Shown: in pieces, positions 15,901 to 24,482 of the stretch
Position numbering within the stretch: the stretch's first letter is position 1
How the letters are laid out: every line of letters begins with the position of its first letter
Assembly: GCF_900108335.1 (NCBI RefSeq)
Contig: NZ_FNVT01000044.1
Span: 1-45,032 of the forward strand
Direction of reading: 5' to 3'
Length of the DNA stretch: 45,032 bases
From: Nonomuraea solani
GTDB lineage: Bacteria; Actinomycetota; Actinomycetes; Streptosporangiales; Streptosporangiaceae
The notes under the pieces: model-generated
What the model was told of the DNA's origin: nothing
The model's input: the letters and a program-made list of their open reading frames with translations, nothing else
The model's database searches: none
Made by a program: the position numbers and the translations under genes

Positions 15901-17544
15901 CGAGCAGGGCGGCGCACCGACTCGGCGGCGCTGGTGCTGACCTACGCCCAGCGGCGCTCGCACGATCTGTCCCGCTACCAGGAGCCGGAGGCGATGATCG
16001 CCGGGCGGGTGCGCGCGCCGTACGTGCCGCTCGGCAACGAGCGTATCGACCGGCGGCACGCGCACTCCGTGGCGCTGGCCGCCTTCTTCAGGCACGCCAA
16101 GGAGACCTCGGGCGTGGTGTGGAAGACGGCGGGTGACTTCTTCCTGTCCGGCGCGAGCGCGCAGGTCAAGGACTTTCTCACGCCGGTGCCCGACGGGGTG
16201 CTCCGCTCGCTGCGCCGGGTGCTGCCCGCGCCGGTGCAGGCGCAGATCGGGGTCGGCTCGGGCGCGTGGGTGCGCGACCTCGCAGACCTGCTCGAGCAGG
16301 TACGGCTGGAGCTCGCGGCGGACATCGATGCCTTCGAGGAACGCAGGAGGGAAGCCTTCGACAAGCGCCGCAGTGATCTGGCCGCCCGCTACGAGCGAAC
16401 GGTCAACACGCTGACCCGCCGATCCCTGATCGGCTACCTCGCCAACAGGAACGTGCTGCCCAAATACGGCTTTCCCGTCGATAGCGTCGAGCTGCGTACC
16501 GCGCACTGCGACAGCCAGGTGGGCGCCAGGCTGGAGCTGAGCAGGGACCTGTCCACAGCGATCTACGAGTACGCCCCGGGTTCCGAGGTGGTGGCGGGCG
16601 GCGTGCTCTGGCGCTCCGCAGGAGTCTACCGGCTGCCGGGGCGGGAGCTGATCAGCCGCACCTACGCGGTCTGCCGTACCTGCCAGCACTACCGCGAGGG
16701 CGACGAGACGCTGGAGACGGCCTGCCCGGCGTGCGGCAGCGTTGGCGAGGGCGCTCCGCGCCAGTACTACGTGCCCGAGTTCGGCTTCGTCGCCGATCAC
16801 CGGACCGCGAAACCGGGGAAGGCGCCGCCGAGGAGCGCCTGGCACGGCTCCACTCACATCGTCTCCCTCGGCGAGGAGTTGGCCGAGAGCCGGTGGAGCT
16901 CGACCAGCGGGGCGTCGGTGTGGTGCCGGTCGGGGTCGCGCGGACGGCTGGTCATGCTGTCGGAAGGACCGGCCGGAAGCGGCTTCCTGATCTGCGACTG
17001 GTGCGGCTGGGGCACGCCGAACCGGGGCAAGGCGGCCAAGTCGCACGTCAACCCGCTGCGTCAGGGCGAGTGCACGGGTCCGCTGCGCTGGCGATCCCTG
17101 GCTCACAGCTTCGAGACCGATCTGGCCGAGCTGCGCTTCGACGCGCTGAGCTCAATGCCGCCGAGTCCGCGACCGGGGCTGGTCTCCGCCGCCCACTGGC
17201 GTTCCTGCCTGTACGCCCTGCTCGAAGGGGCGGCCGACGGGATGGAGATCAGCAGGAACGACCTCGACGGTGCGGTCAACCCCGGCTCCGACGGGCGCAT
17301 CGGGCTGGTCGTCTTCGACACGGTGCCCGGCGGGGCCGGCGCGGCGCTGCGCGTGGCCGGCGCGCTCAATGTGGTCGTCGAGGCGGCGCTGCGGCGGGTC
17401 GCCTCGTGCGACTGCGGCGCCGAGACCTCCTGCTACGGCTGCCTGCGTACGCGTCGCAACGAACGCCACCACGACGAGCTGAGCCGCGGCGCGGCCCTGC
17501 ACGTCCTGGGCGCACTGCGCGACCTGAGCGCCGTGTCTCGCTGA
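12994..17544 (+). CDS. DEAH-box helicase with DUF1998 and multiple zinc clusters
   Basis: 1516-aa superfamily 2 helicase, ATG 12994. Motif I is ATGTGSGKT at residues 108-116, motif II DEAH at 246-249, motif III SAT at 282-284. Further on come CSTTFELGVDVGE and motif VI QRAGRAGR at 966-973. Between the helicase lobes lies a large insert with CxxC clusters (around 445-462 CPTC...CKRCG, then CGRCG, CLACG, CGLC...CPTLGC). The C-terminus has CRTC...CPACG and CDWCGWG, and ends in a DUF1998 domain (GLVVFDTVPGGAGAAL) with Cys1472, 1474, 1480 and 1483 (CDCGAETSCYGCL). DUF1998 helicases include MrfA (DNA repair), DrmA/DrmB (DISARM) and DruE (Druantia). Size and insert fit a defence helicase rather than MrfA (about 750 aa). 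It likely translocates on DNA. The Wadjet operon starts 67 bp later on the same strand. Confidence 0.85.
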   Translation: MDPLETSALIVGTYRRYLRSLLPVREPAIAEALAEQIEASPLLTKGPLLEATPPYRTGATLRELIGQRVLDPAFATLGSRSLPLDRPLYLHQEQALRKAATGRNLVVATGTGSGKTESFLLPILSALTAEGDPPPGVRALMLYPMNALANDQLKRLRELLAAAPQITFGRYTGDTPERAQQGAALFEELNPGRPRLPNELLSREEMRAAPPHLLLTNYAMLEYLLLRPDDLELFEHAVRWRFVVLDEAHVYDGARAEELGMLLRRLRDRVAPGRRLQAIATSATVGDEGSAVLDFAARLFDAPFDDADLVTATRVEMPSGPFWGPLTAADYRKLAVSEDPAAELVRRSGMSHAGAALAREHAMATLRGSLAAGPKPVAELARLIFEGQEEPDEALAALVAVGARITDGAGSPVLSARYHLFARATEGAFTCLTGPHVALGRHESCPTCSSAVFEFGSCKRCGAVYLMGAVEPAGRRFTPRVSGMETRVWLLLGDTPELADEDDETLEEGPETEAQDAFLCGRCGALHATAQSPCCAGGALRPVRRLKTKASSPSGCLACGARGAGMIRLFESGNEAAAAVLATTLYQALPPMPEQEDRPGGGRKLLTFSDSRQAAAYFAPYLESSYAQIQQRKLILDGLGRAVRRDDDATVDDLVDEVVGAAGDAGVFERRASRQQRRRTVALWVMRELVAIDERQSLEGLGLLRVELDREPGWRLPAPLLELGLSPEECWSLLGELARSLRRQGALTMPEEVDPRDELFDPRRGPIYVRGDGAEARLKVLSWLPTRGVNRRLDYLRRVLAALGSEVDAREILDGCWRLLTSLRDGWLSSAALPRLGQVFQLDHTWLKLSAAGAIHQCGLCRRISAATVRGVCPTLGCAGTLAPAEPDLDDHHRVLYRSMAPVPLLAREHTAQWTGLEAADIQQRFLRGEVNVLSCSTTFELGVDVGELQAVMLRNMPPATANYIQRAGRAGRRTDSAALVLTYAQRRSHDLSRYQEPEAMIAGRVRAPYVPLGNERIDRRHAHSVALAAFFRHAKETSGVVWKTAGDFFLSGASAQVKDFLTPVPDGVLRSLRRVLPAPVQAQIGVGSGAWVRDLADLLEQVRLELAADIDAFEERRREAFDKRRSDLAARYERTVNTLTRRSLIGYLANRNVLPKYGFPVDSVELRTAHCDSQVGARLELSRDLSTAIYEYAPGSEVVAGGVLWRSAGVYRLPGRELISRTYAVCRTCQHYREGDETLETACPACGSVGEGAPRQYYVPEFGFVADHRTAKPGKAPPRSAWHGSTHIVSLGEELAESRWSSTSGASVWCRSGSRGRLVMLSEGPAGSGFLICDWCGWGTPNRGKAAKSHVNPLRQGECTGPLRWRSLAHSFETDLAELRFDALSSMPPSPRPGLVSAAHWRSCLYALLEGAADGMEISRNDLDGAVNPGSDGRIGLVVFDTVPGGAGAALRVAGALNVVVEAALRRVASCDCGAETSCYGCLRTRRNERHHDELSRGAALHVLGALRDLSAVSR

Positions 17545-17611
17545 AGCGGTGTGCGGAGTTGTCGGTCGTGTACGCCATGCTGGATGAGACTCGAGAACCT
17601 CTGAGAGCCGG

Positions 17612-19111
17612 ATGAGATCTGTGAACCTCGAAGACGCACCTGGCGCGTTCGGGATCGACGCGTTCACGCTCGATGACCGGATGCGGCTGTTCCACTTCGC
17701 CGCGGCGGAGAAGCGCCTGGAATACCTGTGGGTGCTGCGTGCCTTCGACCGCGGGCGGGCCAACTACCAGGTGCTGCTGCACGCCTCCGGCGTGCGCGAT
17801 CTGCTTGACGAGCTCGGCGCCCCAGAGGTGGGCGATGTGCAGTCGCTGCTCGACTCGCTGAACGACTGGCAGCTGCTTGACCGCAGCTACGACGGCACCA
17901 GGGCGGCCAACCTGGCCGAATACCGTAACAGGCACTACATCTACCAGTTCACCCAGGCGGGCTATCGCGCTTATCGCGCGGTGGAGGAGGTGCTCGGGGC
18001 CAGACTGGAGGACGCCCAGCTGTCCAGGCTGATCTTCCCCGACATCCTGGCCGACCTGGAGGCACTGGCCGAGGCCAACAGGAGCGGCGACGGCGACGAG
18101 GTCTACCGCAAGCTCAGCCGCCTGGACCAGGTCCTCGGCGACATGGCGCAGCGGGCCGCCCGCTTCTACCTGATGCTGGGCGACCTGGCCCGCACGAACG
18201 ACACCAGGCCCGAGGTGTTCCTGTCGCACAAGGACTCGTTGCTCACCCATATGCGCGAGTTCACCGCCGAGCTGGCCAGGTTCACGCCCCGCCTGGCGCG
18301 AGCCGTTCATGAGGTGGCGGATACCGGAGTGGACCGGCTGATCGCGCACGCGGCCGCGGCCGACGACCGGCTCTTCCGCGCGCCCGGCGAGCGGGAGGAC
18401 GACTGGCGGCAGCGCTGGGCCGGCCTGACCCACTGGTTCGGCGACGGCGCGCACAGCGAGGCCGAGCGGCTGCAGAGCGCGACCGTCACCGCGATCGCCA
18501 ACGTGCTCGCGCTGCTGCGCCGGGTGACCGAGGCTCGCAGAGGCGGAGTGAGCAGGGAGAGCCAGCTGCGGCACCTGGCGCAGTGGTTCACCTCGTGCCC
18601 CGACGACGACGCGGCGCACGGCCTGTTCCAGGCCGTCTTCGATCTGGGCGGCCCGCGGCACCTGTCGGTCACGCACGAGGATCCCGAGCTGATCCCGGCG
18701 CGGCGGTCCTGGTGGGACGCGGAGCCTGTGCGCCTGGCCAGAGGGCTGGTCGAGGCGGGCAGGGAGCCACGCATGTCCGGGGCCACCGCCAGGATCGAGC
18801 GCAACGACGCCCAGCGGCAGTGGCTGCGCGCCGAGCAGCTCAAGCTGGCCAGGCAGCGGCGCGACGCGGCCGCCTCACTGGCCGGAGACGGCGTCTACGA
18901 GCGGGTGCTCGACGAGCCCGAGACCGTCACCCTGCTGGGCCTGCTCGATCATGCACTCAGCGCCCGGGTTGCGACCAGCAGCCGGGTCACCGCGGGCGGC
19001 TCCGCCCATGGCGTACGGCTGACGCTGCACCCCTGCGACGGCTCCACCACCGTGCGGACCGTACGCGGGCGCCTGCACCTGAACGGCATGCGGCTGGAGG
19101 TGTCGAGGTGA
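17612..19111 (+). CDS. jetA: Wadjet type II JetA (TIGR02677/DUF2397), kleisin-like
   Basis: 499 aa from ATG 17612. Wadjet JetA is the kleisin (MukF-like) subunit that bridges the JetC SMC heads. The sequence opens with the typical winged-helix region DRMRLFHFAAAEKRLEYLWV and NYQVLLHASGVRDLLDELGA, then long helices (DDRLFRAPGEREDDWRQRWA, LLRRVTEARRGGVSRESQLR) and the family region FTSCPDDDAAHGLFQAVFDL followed by ARRSWWDAEPVRLA. Length is as usual for TIGR02677 (about 490-510). Its TGA overlaps the GTG of jetB (GTGA). The call rests on family features and on the invariant order with the next three genes. Confidence 0.88.
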   Translation: MRSVNLEDAPGAFGIDAFTLDDRMRLFHFAAAEKRLEYLWVLRAFDRGRANYQVLLHASGVRDLLDELGAPEVGDVQSLLDSLNDWQLLDRSYDGTRAANLAEYRNRHYIYQFTQAGYRAYRAVEEVLGARLEDAQLSRLIFPDILADLEALAEANRSGDGDEVYRKLSRLDQVLGDMAQRAARFYLMLGDLARTNDTRPEVFLSHKDSLLTHMREFTAELARFTPRLARAVHEVADTGVDRLIAHAAAADDRLFRAPGEREDDWRQRWAGLTHWFGDGAHSEAERLQSATVTAIANVLALLRRVTEARRGGVSRESQLRHLAQWFTSCPDDDAAHGLFQAVFDLGGPRHLSVTHEDPELIPARRSWWDAEPVRLARGLVEAGREPRMSGATARIERNDAQRQWLRAEQLKLARQRRDAAASLAGDGVYERVLDEPETVTLLGLLDHALSARVATSSRVTAGGSAHGVRLTLHPCDGSTTVRTVRGRLHLNGMRLEVSR

Positions 19112-20442
19112 GTGTCGCTGAGCACGTGAGCCCGCTCGAGCTGGCCGACTACCAGCGGGCGGTCCGGCTGCTGCTGGCCCATCCGCTGATCACCGAGGTC
19201 CATCCGAACAGGGCGGCGCTGCCGCTGGTCCGCCGGTGGGCCGCCCAGCTGCGCCCCGACCTGCACGAGTTGCTCGGCTACCGCCTGGTGACCACGGCCA
19301 ACACCGCGCGGCTACTGCGGGTGCAGGACGACCTCGATCTCACCCGTCCGGCCGTGACCAGGACCGACCGGCCCTTCGACCGGCGCAGATACGCCTACCT
19401 GGTGCTCACGCTGGCGGCTCTGGGCCGATCAGGCACCCAGATCGCGCTCAGCGAGCTGGCCGAGGCCGTCGCCGCCGACGCGACCAGGATCGACGGCCTG
19501 GGCCTCGACACCGAGCGCAAACCCGACAGAGACGCCTTCGTCGACGCGGTGACCTGGCTGACCGAGCGCGGCGCGCTGGCGCTGGCCGACGGCTCCGCCG
19601 CCGACTGGGCCAGCAGTCCCGACAGGGCCGAGGCGCTCTACGACATCGACCGTGAGATCGTCTTCGCGATCTACCGGCCGAGCCGGGTGCTGCAGCATCT
19701 GGGCTCGGTGACCGGGCTGCTGGAGACCGATCGCGGCCTCGTGCAGGGCGTGCACCGCGTCCGCGAGGCCGCCGCACGCAGAGCCAGGCGGCTGGTGCTC
19801 GAGCGCCCTGTCGTCTACTACGCCGACGTGAGCGAGTCGCTGCGCGGCCAACTGCGCCATCCCGGCCTGGCCGAGGACCTCGAGCGGCTGACCGGGCAGG
19901 CGGTGGAGCGCCGCGCGGAGGGCTTGGCCCTGATCGACACCTCGGGCCGCCTGTCCGACATCCGCTTCCCCAGCGGCGGGACCCCCTCCCAGGCCGCGCT
20001 GCTCCTGTCCACACGCATCGCCGCGCAGGTCGCGAAGGGAAAACTGCCGACGATGCCCGCGCCGACCGCGGCCGAGCGCACCCAGGCCGGTGCCGCGAGG
20101 ATCGACGCGGGTCTGCCACTCCGAGGCGTGGTGGCCGAGCTCACCGTAGAGGAGCCCGGCACCGAGCCCGAGCCCGAGCCCGCCGAGAGCGCGCTCTACC
20201 CGTTCCTCACCGACGCGTGGCTGAAGGGCGCGATGAGGGAGCTCATGAGCACCTATGGCTCCGCCTTCGCCGTCGCCTGGCGCGGCGACCCCGACCGGCT
20301 GCTGCGTGAGGCTCTACGCCTGCTGTCGGCGCTCGGGCTCGTCGCCCGCGTCGAGGGCGGCGTGCTCGCGCTCCCCTTGCTGGCTCGCTACCGGGCCACG
20401 ACCGCCGAGATCAAGACACGACCCGCCAAGGAAACACCATGA
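19108..20442 (+). CDS. jetB: Wadjet type II JetB (TIGR02678/DUF2398), KITE-like
   Basis: 444 aa from GTG 19108, overlapping jetA by 4 nt. JetB is the MukE-like KITE subunit that binds the JetA kleisin. The opening LELADYQRAVRLLLAHPLIT is followed by WAAQLRPDLHELLGYRLVTT and TDRPFDRRRYAYLVLTLAAL, the conserved start of TIGR02678 proteins. The middle has winged-helix-like segments (TWLTERGALALADGSAADWA, ALYDIDREIVFAIYRPSRVL), and the C-terminus ends in ALRLLSALGLVARVEGGVLA, a winged helix. A GTG start placed on the stop of jetA indicates coupled translation that sets subunit ratios. Its own TGA overlaps the ATG of jetC (ATGA). Confidence 0.88.
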   Translation: MSVAEHVSPLELADYQRAVRLLLAHPLITEVHPNRAALPLVRRWAAQLRPDLHELLGYRLVTTANTARLLRVQDDLDLTRPAVTRTDRPFDRRRYAYLVLTLAALGRSGTQIALSELAEAVAADATRIDGLGLDTERKPDRDAFVDAVTWLTERGALALADGSAADWASSPDRAEALYDIDREIVFAIYRPSRVLQHLGSVTGLLETDRGLVQGVHRVREAAARRARRLVLERPVVYYADVSESLRGQLRHPGLAEDLERLTGQAVERRAEGLALIDTSGRLSDIRFPSGGTPSQAALLLSTRIAAQVAKGKLPTMPAPTAAERTQAGAARIDAGLPLRGVVAELTVEEPGTEPEPEPAESALYPFLTDAWLKGAMRELMSTYGSAFAVAWRGDPDRLLREALRLLSALGLVARVEGGVLALPLLARYRATTAEIKTRPAKETP

Positions 20443-23400
20443 CGCGCTACGTCCCCACCCGGGCCGGGATCATCAACCTGTGGGACTACCGGGATGAGGA
20501 GTTCACCTTCGCGAACGGCTGGCTGATCCTGCGCGGTCCCAACGGCTCGGGCAAGACCAAGGCGCTGGAGGTGCTCTTCCCGTTCGTGCTCGACGGGCGG
20601 ATCGACCCCAAACGGCTCAACCCGTTCGCCTCGGAGGACCGGACGATGAAGTCCAACCTGCTCTTCCGCGGGCAGGACACCGCGCTCGGCTACGTCTGGC
20701 TCGAGCTGCGCCACCGCGACACCGGCCAGGCCGTCACCGTGGGCATCGGCCTGCACGCCCAGCGCCACCGCGACGCCCCGGTGCGCTGGCACTTCGTCGC
20801 CGAGGGCCGCGTTGGCGAGGACTTCTCGCTGCTCACACCCGACGACCGGCCGATGACCAGGAAGCAGCTCGTCGAGGAGCTGGGCGAGCACGCGCTCACC
20901 GCCTCACCGACCGACTACCGGCACGCGATCGATCAGCGGCTGTTCGGCCTGGGCAGAGAGCGCTACGAGCAGCTGATCACGCTGATCCTTACGCTGCGCC
21001 GCCCGCAACTGGCCAAGAACCTCGACCCGGGCAAGCTGTCCGACACCCTCACCGACGGGTTGCGTCCCATCGACGACGAACTGATCGCCGAGGCGTCCCG
21101 CTCGTTCGACGACATGGAGAGCGTGGCGCGGACCCTGGAGGGGTTGGTCGCCGCCGACGAGGCGACGCAGGCGTTCCTGTCCAGCTACACCACCTACCTG
21201 CGCACGCACTCGCGCTGGGCGGCCGACGCGCTGACCCGCCGCCGCGACGACGTCGCGACTCACCGGGGAGCGCTCGAGACCGCCACGCGCGCGCTGACCG
21301 CGGCCGAGCGGGAGCAGGCGGAGGCCGGGGCGGCCATGGTGGCGGCCGATGAGGCGCTGGCCGGCCTGCGCGCCCGGCTGGAACAGCTCAAGAGCAGCGC
21401 CGCCTACCAGGCCGTCGAGCAGCTCGCCGACCTCGAGCGGCTGGTCAGGACCTGCGCGGAGACGGCCGCCACCGCCGTCACCGAGCTGGAACGCCGGGCC
21501 GCCACCACGCAGAAGGCCCGCGTCCAGCTGTCCTCGGCCCAGCGCGAGCTGACCGAGCTGGCGGCGGCGGTCTCCCGCACCTCGGCCGGCCTGGCGGCCG
21601 AGGCAGCCGCCGCCGGGATCGCCTGGAGCCCCGGCGACGCCGAGCACGGCGGCTTCGCCGATCGGGTGGGCGGCAGGGTGGCCGCCAGGACAGGCGATCT
21701 GCGGGCAGTCCGCGAGGCGCTCGCCACGGTGCAGAAGGCCGAGCAGGCACGCGACCTGGCCAAGGTGGCGCTCGATCAGGCCATGACCGCGCTCGCCAGG
21801 GCGGAGGCCGCCGAGGCCGAGGCGGCGCAGGCGGTGGCCGAGGCGCGCGATCACGCCAGGGAGCAGCTCGTCTCCTGGGCCGAGCACCACCGCTTCGACG
21901 TCGCACCCCTGGAGGCGGCGCTTGAGCAGGTGGGTGAGCCGGATGCGCCCGGCCTCGACACGGTGTTCGCGGGGCTGACGGCGGCTGCCGCGCAGGATCT
22001 GCGTGACACCCTCGCGCGGCTGCGTGCGGAGCGGTCCGCGGCTGAGGCCGAGCGTGCCCGGGTGGGCGCCGAGCGGGCGCGGATCGCGGCGGAGCACGAT
22101 GACGCGCCGCCGCCCTTCGCGGCTCGTACGGCTCCGCGCGAGGCCAGGGCAGGTGCACCGCTGTGGCGTCTGGTCAGGTTCGCCGATCAGGTGCCGCCCG
22201 AGCAGGCGGCGGCGGTCGAGGCGGCGCTGGAGGCGGCCAACCTGCTCGACGCGTGGGTGACGCCGGCGCCCGTGAGCGTGGCGGCCGGGGATTCCGAGGG
22301 CTACCTGGAGCCCGGCGACCCGGTCACGCCCAGCCTTGCCGAGTTGCTGGTTCCCGAGGAGGGCACGCCGGTCTCCCCTGAGCGGATCACCGCGATCCTG
22401 CGTTCCGTCTCGCTCGGCGGGCAGAGTCCGGCGATCACTCCCGACGGGCGGTTCGCGCAGGGTGTCCAGGTCGGCGCCCATCACAAGGAGCACGCCGAGT
22501 ATGTCGGAGCCACCGCCCGGGCGCGCCGCCGTGCCGTACGTCTTGCGGAATGTGATGCCAAGCTGGCTGAGCTGGGCGCCTCCATCGCCGGTCTTGACCG
22601 GCAGCGGGCAGGCGCGGAGTCGGCGCTGGAAACCATCGACGCGGCGCGCGCCGCGCTGCCCAGGACCGGGCCGATCGCGGCCGCCTTGCACAAGCACCAG
22701 GGTGCGGCCGGTCGCCTGCGAGCCACCAGGGACAGCGCAGACGAGGCGCAGAGCGGCTACGACGCGGCCGTGGCCGCGTGCGGCGCGACCGAGCGGGCCC
22801 TGCGCAGGACCGGAGCCGAACACGCGCTCGACCCCGAGCAGGTCGAGGAGGTGGCGCAGGCCCTGCGGCGCTTCGAAAGCACGGCGGCCGCGCTGTCCGG
22901 TCGGTGGCGCGAGGAGGCGCGGCAGCGTCAGGCCGTTGGGGATGCCACCGAGCGGCTGGAGTCGGCGGCCGACGACGAGGCGGCCGCTGAGCAGAGCGCG
23001 GTGACGGCGCGCCTGCGGCACACCGAGGAGGCCGCCAAGCTTGAAGTCCTCCAGCAGACCATGGGCGCGGAGGCGAGCCAGGTGCTGGCCGAGATCGAGA
23101 CGGCGGAAGGCGGCATCGTCGCCGCGTCCAGGGCGGTCGAGTCGGCCAGGAACGCCGAGCGGACGGCGCTCACCGAGACCGCCACGGCCCGCGCCCGGCT
23201 GACGGCGGCACAGGAGTCCCTGCAGGTGGCGGTGGGTGAAGAACGCCAGACGGCCAGAGGGCTCGCACCCTTCGCCCAGCGTGAGCTGCTCGACGTGCTC
23301 AAGTGCCCGCCGGGCCTGACCTGGCCCGCGCAGGAGGCCGACTGGCTGGGCGAGCACGGGGGTGGCGGGGTGCAGCCTCGGGGAGGAGAACAGCTCCCCG

Positions 23401-24482
23401 ACGCCGTGCGCGCCGTGCACGAGGCGATCCTGTCCGTGACGCGCGACATGACACCGACGGAGATCTCGCTCAAGCAGTCGACCACCCGCCTGACCAAGGC
23501 TCTGGACGACCTGCAGGCGCAGCTCACCGCCGCCGGACAGGACTACCGCCCGGAGTGGGACGGAGCCGACGGGGTGATCGTGGTCAGGGTCGCCGACGAG
23601 GACGGCCTGCTGCCGGTGGGCGCCTTCGCCGCGAAGATGACCGAGGCCCGCCGCGACCAGCAGCAGTTGCTCAGCGAGTCCGAGCAACGCATTCTGGAGG
23701 ACGCGCTGCTCACCCGTCTGGCTCAGCAGATTCACGACCGCACGGTCGATGCCCGAGACCTGATCAGGCGGATGAACACCGAGATGCGTTCGCGCAGGAT
23801 GTCCTCCGGCACCACGGTCGGGGTGAGCTGGCAGCTCGCCGACAACCTGGAGGAGGAGCAGCGGGCGGTCTGCGGGCTGCTCGACACCGACGCGGCCAGG
23901 CTCGGTCCCGACGAGCTGAGCCGGATGCGCGCCCACTTCGCCACCCAGATCAAGAACGCCAGGGCGCGCGAGCGCGAGCTGCCCTACCGCGAGTTGCTCA
24001 CCAAGGTTCTCGACTACCGCCGCTGGCGGCAGTTCACCTTCCAGCTCGTACGGCCCGGCGGCGCGGAAGAGCGGCTCACCCGCGCCAAGCACAGCCGCCT
24101 GTCCGGAGGCGAGCAGTCGGTCTCACTGCACCTGCCCCTGTTCGCCGCCGCCCACGCCATGCTCAACTCGGCCAGGCCCGACGCTCCCCGGCTGCTCGCG
24201 CTGGACGAGGCGTTCGCCGGGGTGGACGACACCGGTCGCAGCGAGTTGATGGGCCTGGCCGCCCAGTTCGATCTCGACCTGTTCATGACGGGCTACGACC
24301 TGTGGGCCACGCACGCGGCCGTACCCGCCGCGGCCCACTACGACCTGGCCCACTCCCCCGTCGAACATACGGTCAGCGCTCTGCTGCTGGTGTGGGACGG
24401 CGCCGAGCTGCTGGCCGACGACGCCGGTGAGCTGACCGTCTCGCTCGGCTCCCCCGGAGTGCGGCGGGTGCCCGTTGGCTGA
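20439..24482 (+). CDS. jetC: Wadjet type II JetC (TIGR02680), SMC-like ATPase
   Basis: 1347-aa SMC protein from ATG 20439. The N-terminal head has Walker A GPNGSGKT (residues 33-40) and RLNPFASEDRTMKSNLLFRG. Two long Ala/Glu/Arg-rich coiled coils (about residues 260-500 and 730-960) flank a central hinge-like region (APLWRLVRFADQVPPEQAAA, SPAITPDGRFAQGVQVGAHH). The C-terminal head carries the signature LSGGEQ (1221-1226), Walker B LLALDEAF (Asp1256, Glu1257) and MTGYDLWATH. All ATPase residues are present, so the motor looks functional. In Wadjet, JetABC forms a dimeric SMC complex that extrudes DNA loops and recognises circular plasmids by size. Overlaps: 4 nt with jetB and 8 nt with jetD. 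Confidence 0.92.
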   Translation: MTRYVPTRAGIINLWDYRDEEFTFANGWLILRGPNGSGKTKALEVLFPFVLDGRIDPKRLNPFASEDRTMKSNLLFRGQDTALGYVWLELRHRDTGQAVTVGIGLHAQRHRDAPVRWHFVAEGRVGEDFSLLTPDDRPMTRKQLVEELGEHALTASPTDYRHAIDQRLFGLGRERYEQLITLILTLRRPQLAKNLDPGKLSDTLTDGLRPIDDELIAEASRSFDDMESVARTLEGLVAADEATQAFLSSYTTYLRTHSRWAADALTRRRDDVATHRGALETATRALTAAEREQAEAGAAMVAADEALAGLRARLEQLKSSAAYQAVEQLADLERLVRTCAETAATAVTELERRAATTQKARVQLSSAQRELTELAAAVSRTSAGLAAEAAAAGIAWSPGDAEHGGFADRVGGRVAARTGDLRAVREALATVQKAEQARDLAKVALDQAMTALARAEAAEAEAAQAVAEARDHAREQLVSWAEHHRFDVAPLEAALEQVGEPDAPGLDTVFAGLTAAAAQDLRDTLARLRAERSAAEAERARVGAERARIAAEHDDAPPPFAARTAPREARAGAPLWRLVRFADQVPPEQAAAVEAALEAANLLDAWVTPAPVSVAAGDSEGYLEPGDPVTPSLAELLVPEEGTPVSPERITAILRSVSLGGQSPAITPDGRFAQGVQVGAHHKEHAEYVGATARARRRAVRLAECDAKLAELGASIAGLDRQRAGAESALETIDAARAALPRTGPIAAALHKHQGAAGRLRATRDSADEAQSGYDAAVAACGATERALRRTGAEHALDPEQVEEVAQALRRFESTAAALSGRWREEARQRQAVGDATERLESAADDEAAAEQSAVTARLRHTEEAAKLEVLQQTMGAEASQVLAEIETAEGGIVAASRAVESARNAERTALTETATARARLTAAQESLQVAVGEERQTARGLAPFAQRELLDVLKCPPGLTWPAQEADWLGEHGGGGVQPRGGEQLPDAVRAVHEAILSVTRDMTPTEISLKQSTTRLTKALDDLQAQLTAAGQDYRPEWDGADGVIVVRVADEDGLLPVGAFAAKMTEARRDQQQLLSESEQRILEDALLTRLAQQIHDRTVDARDLIRRMNTEMRSRRMSSGTTVGVSWQLADNLEEEQRAVCGLLDTDAARLGPDELSRMRAHFATQIKNARARERELPYRELLTKVLDYRRWRQFTFQLVRPGGAEERLTRAKHSRLSGGEQSVSLHLPLFAAAHAMLNSARPDAPRLLALDEAFAGVDDTGRSELMGLAAQFDLDLFMTGYDLWATHAAVPAAAHYDLAHSPVEHTVSALLLVWDGAELLADDAGELTVSLGSPGVRRVPVG

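Noticed and set aside
20904..24092. 1062-aa open frame on the minus strand
   Set aside because: Antisense shadow of jetC caused by high GC at third positions; Gly/Arg/Leu-rich with no motif.
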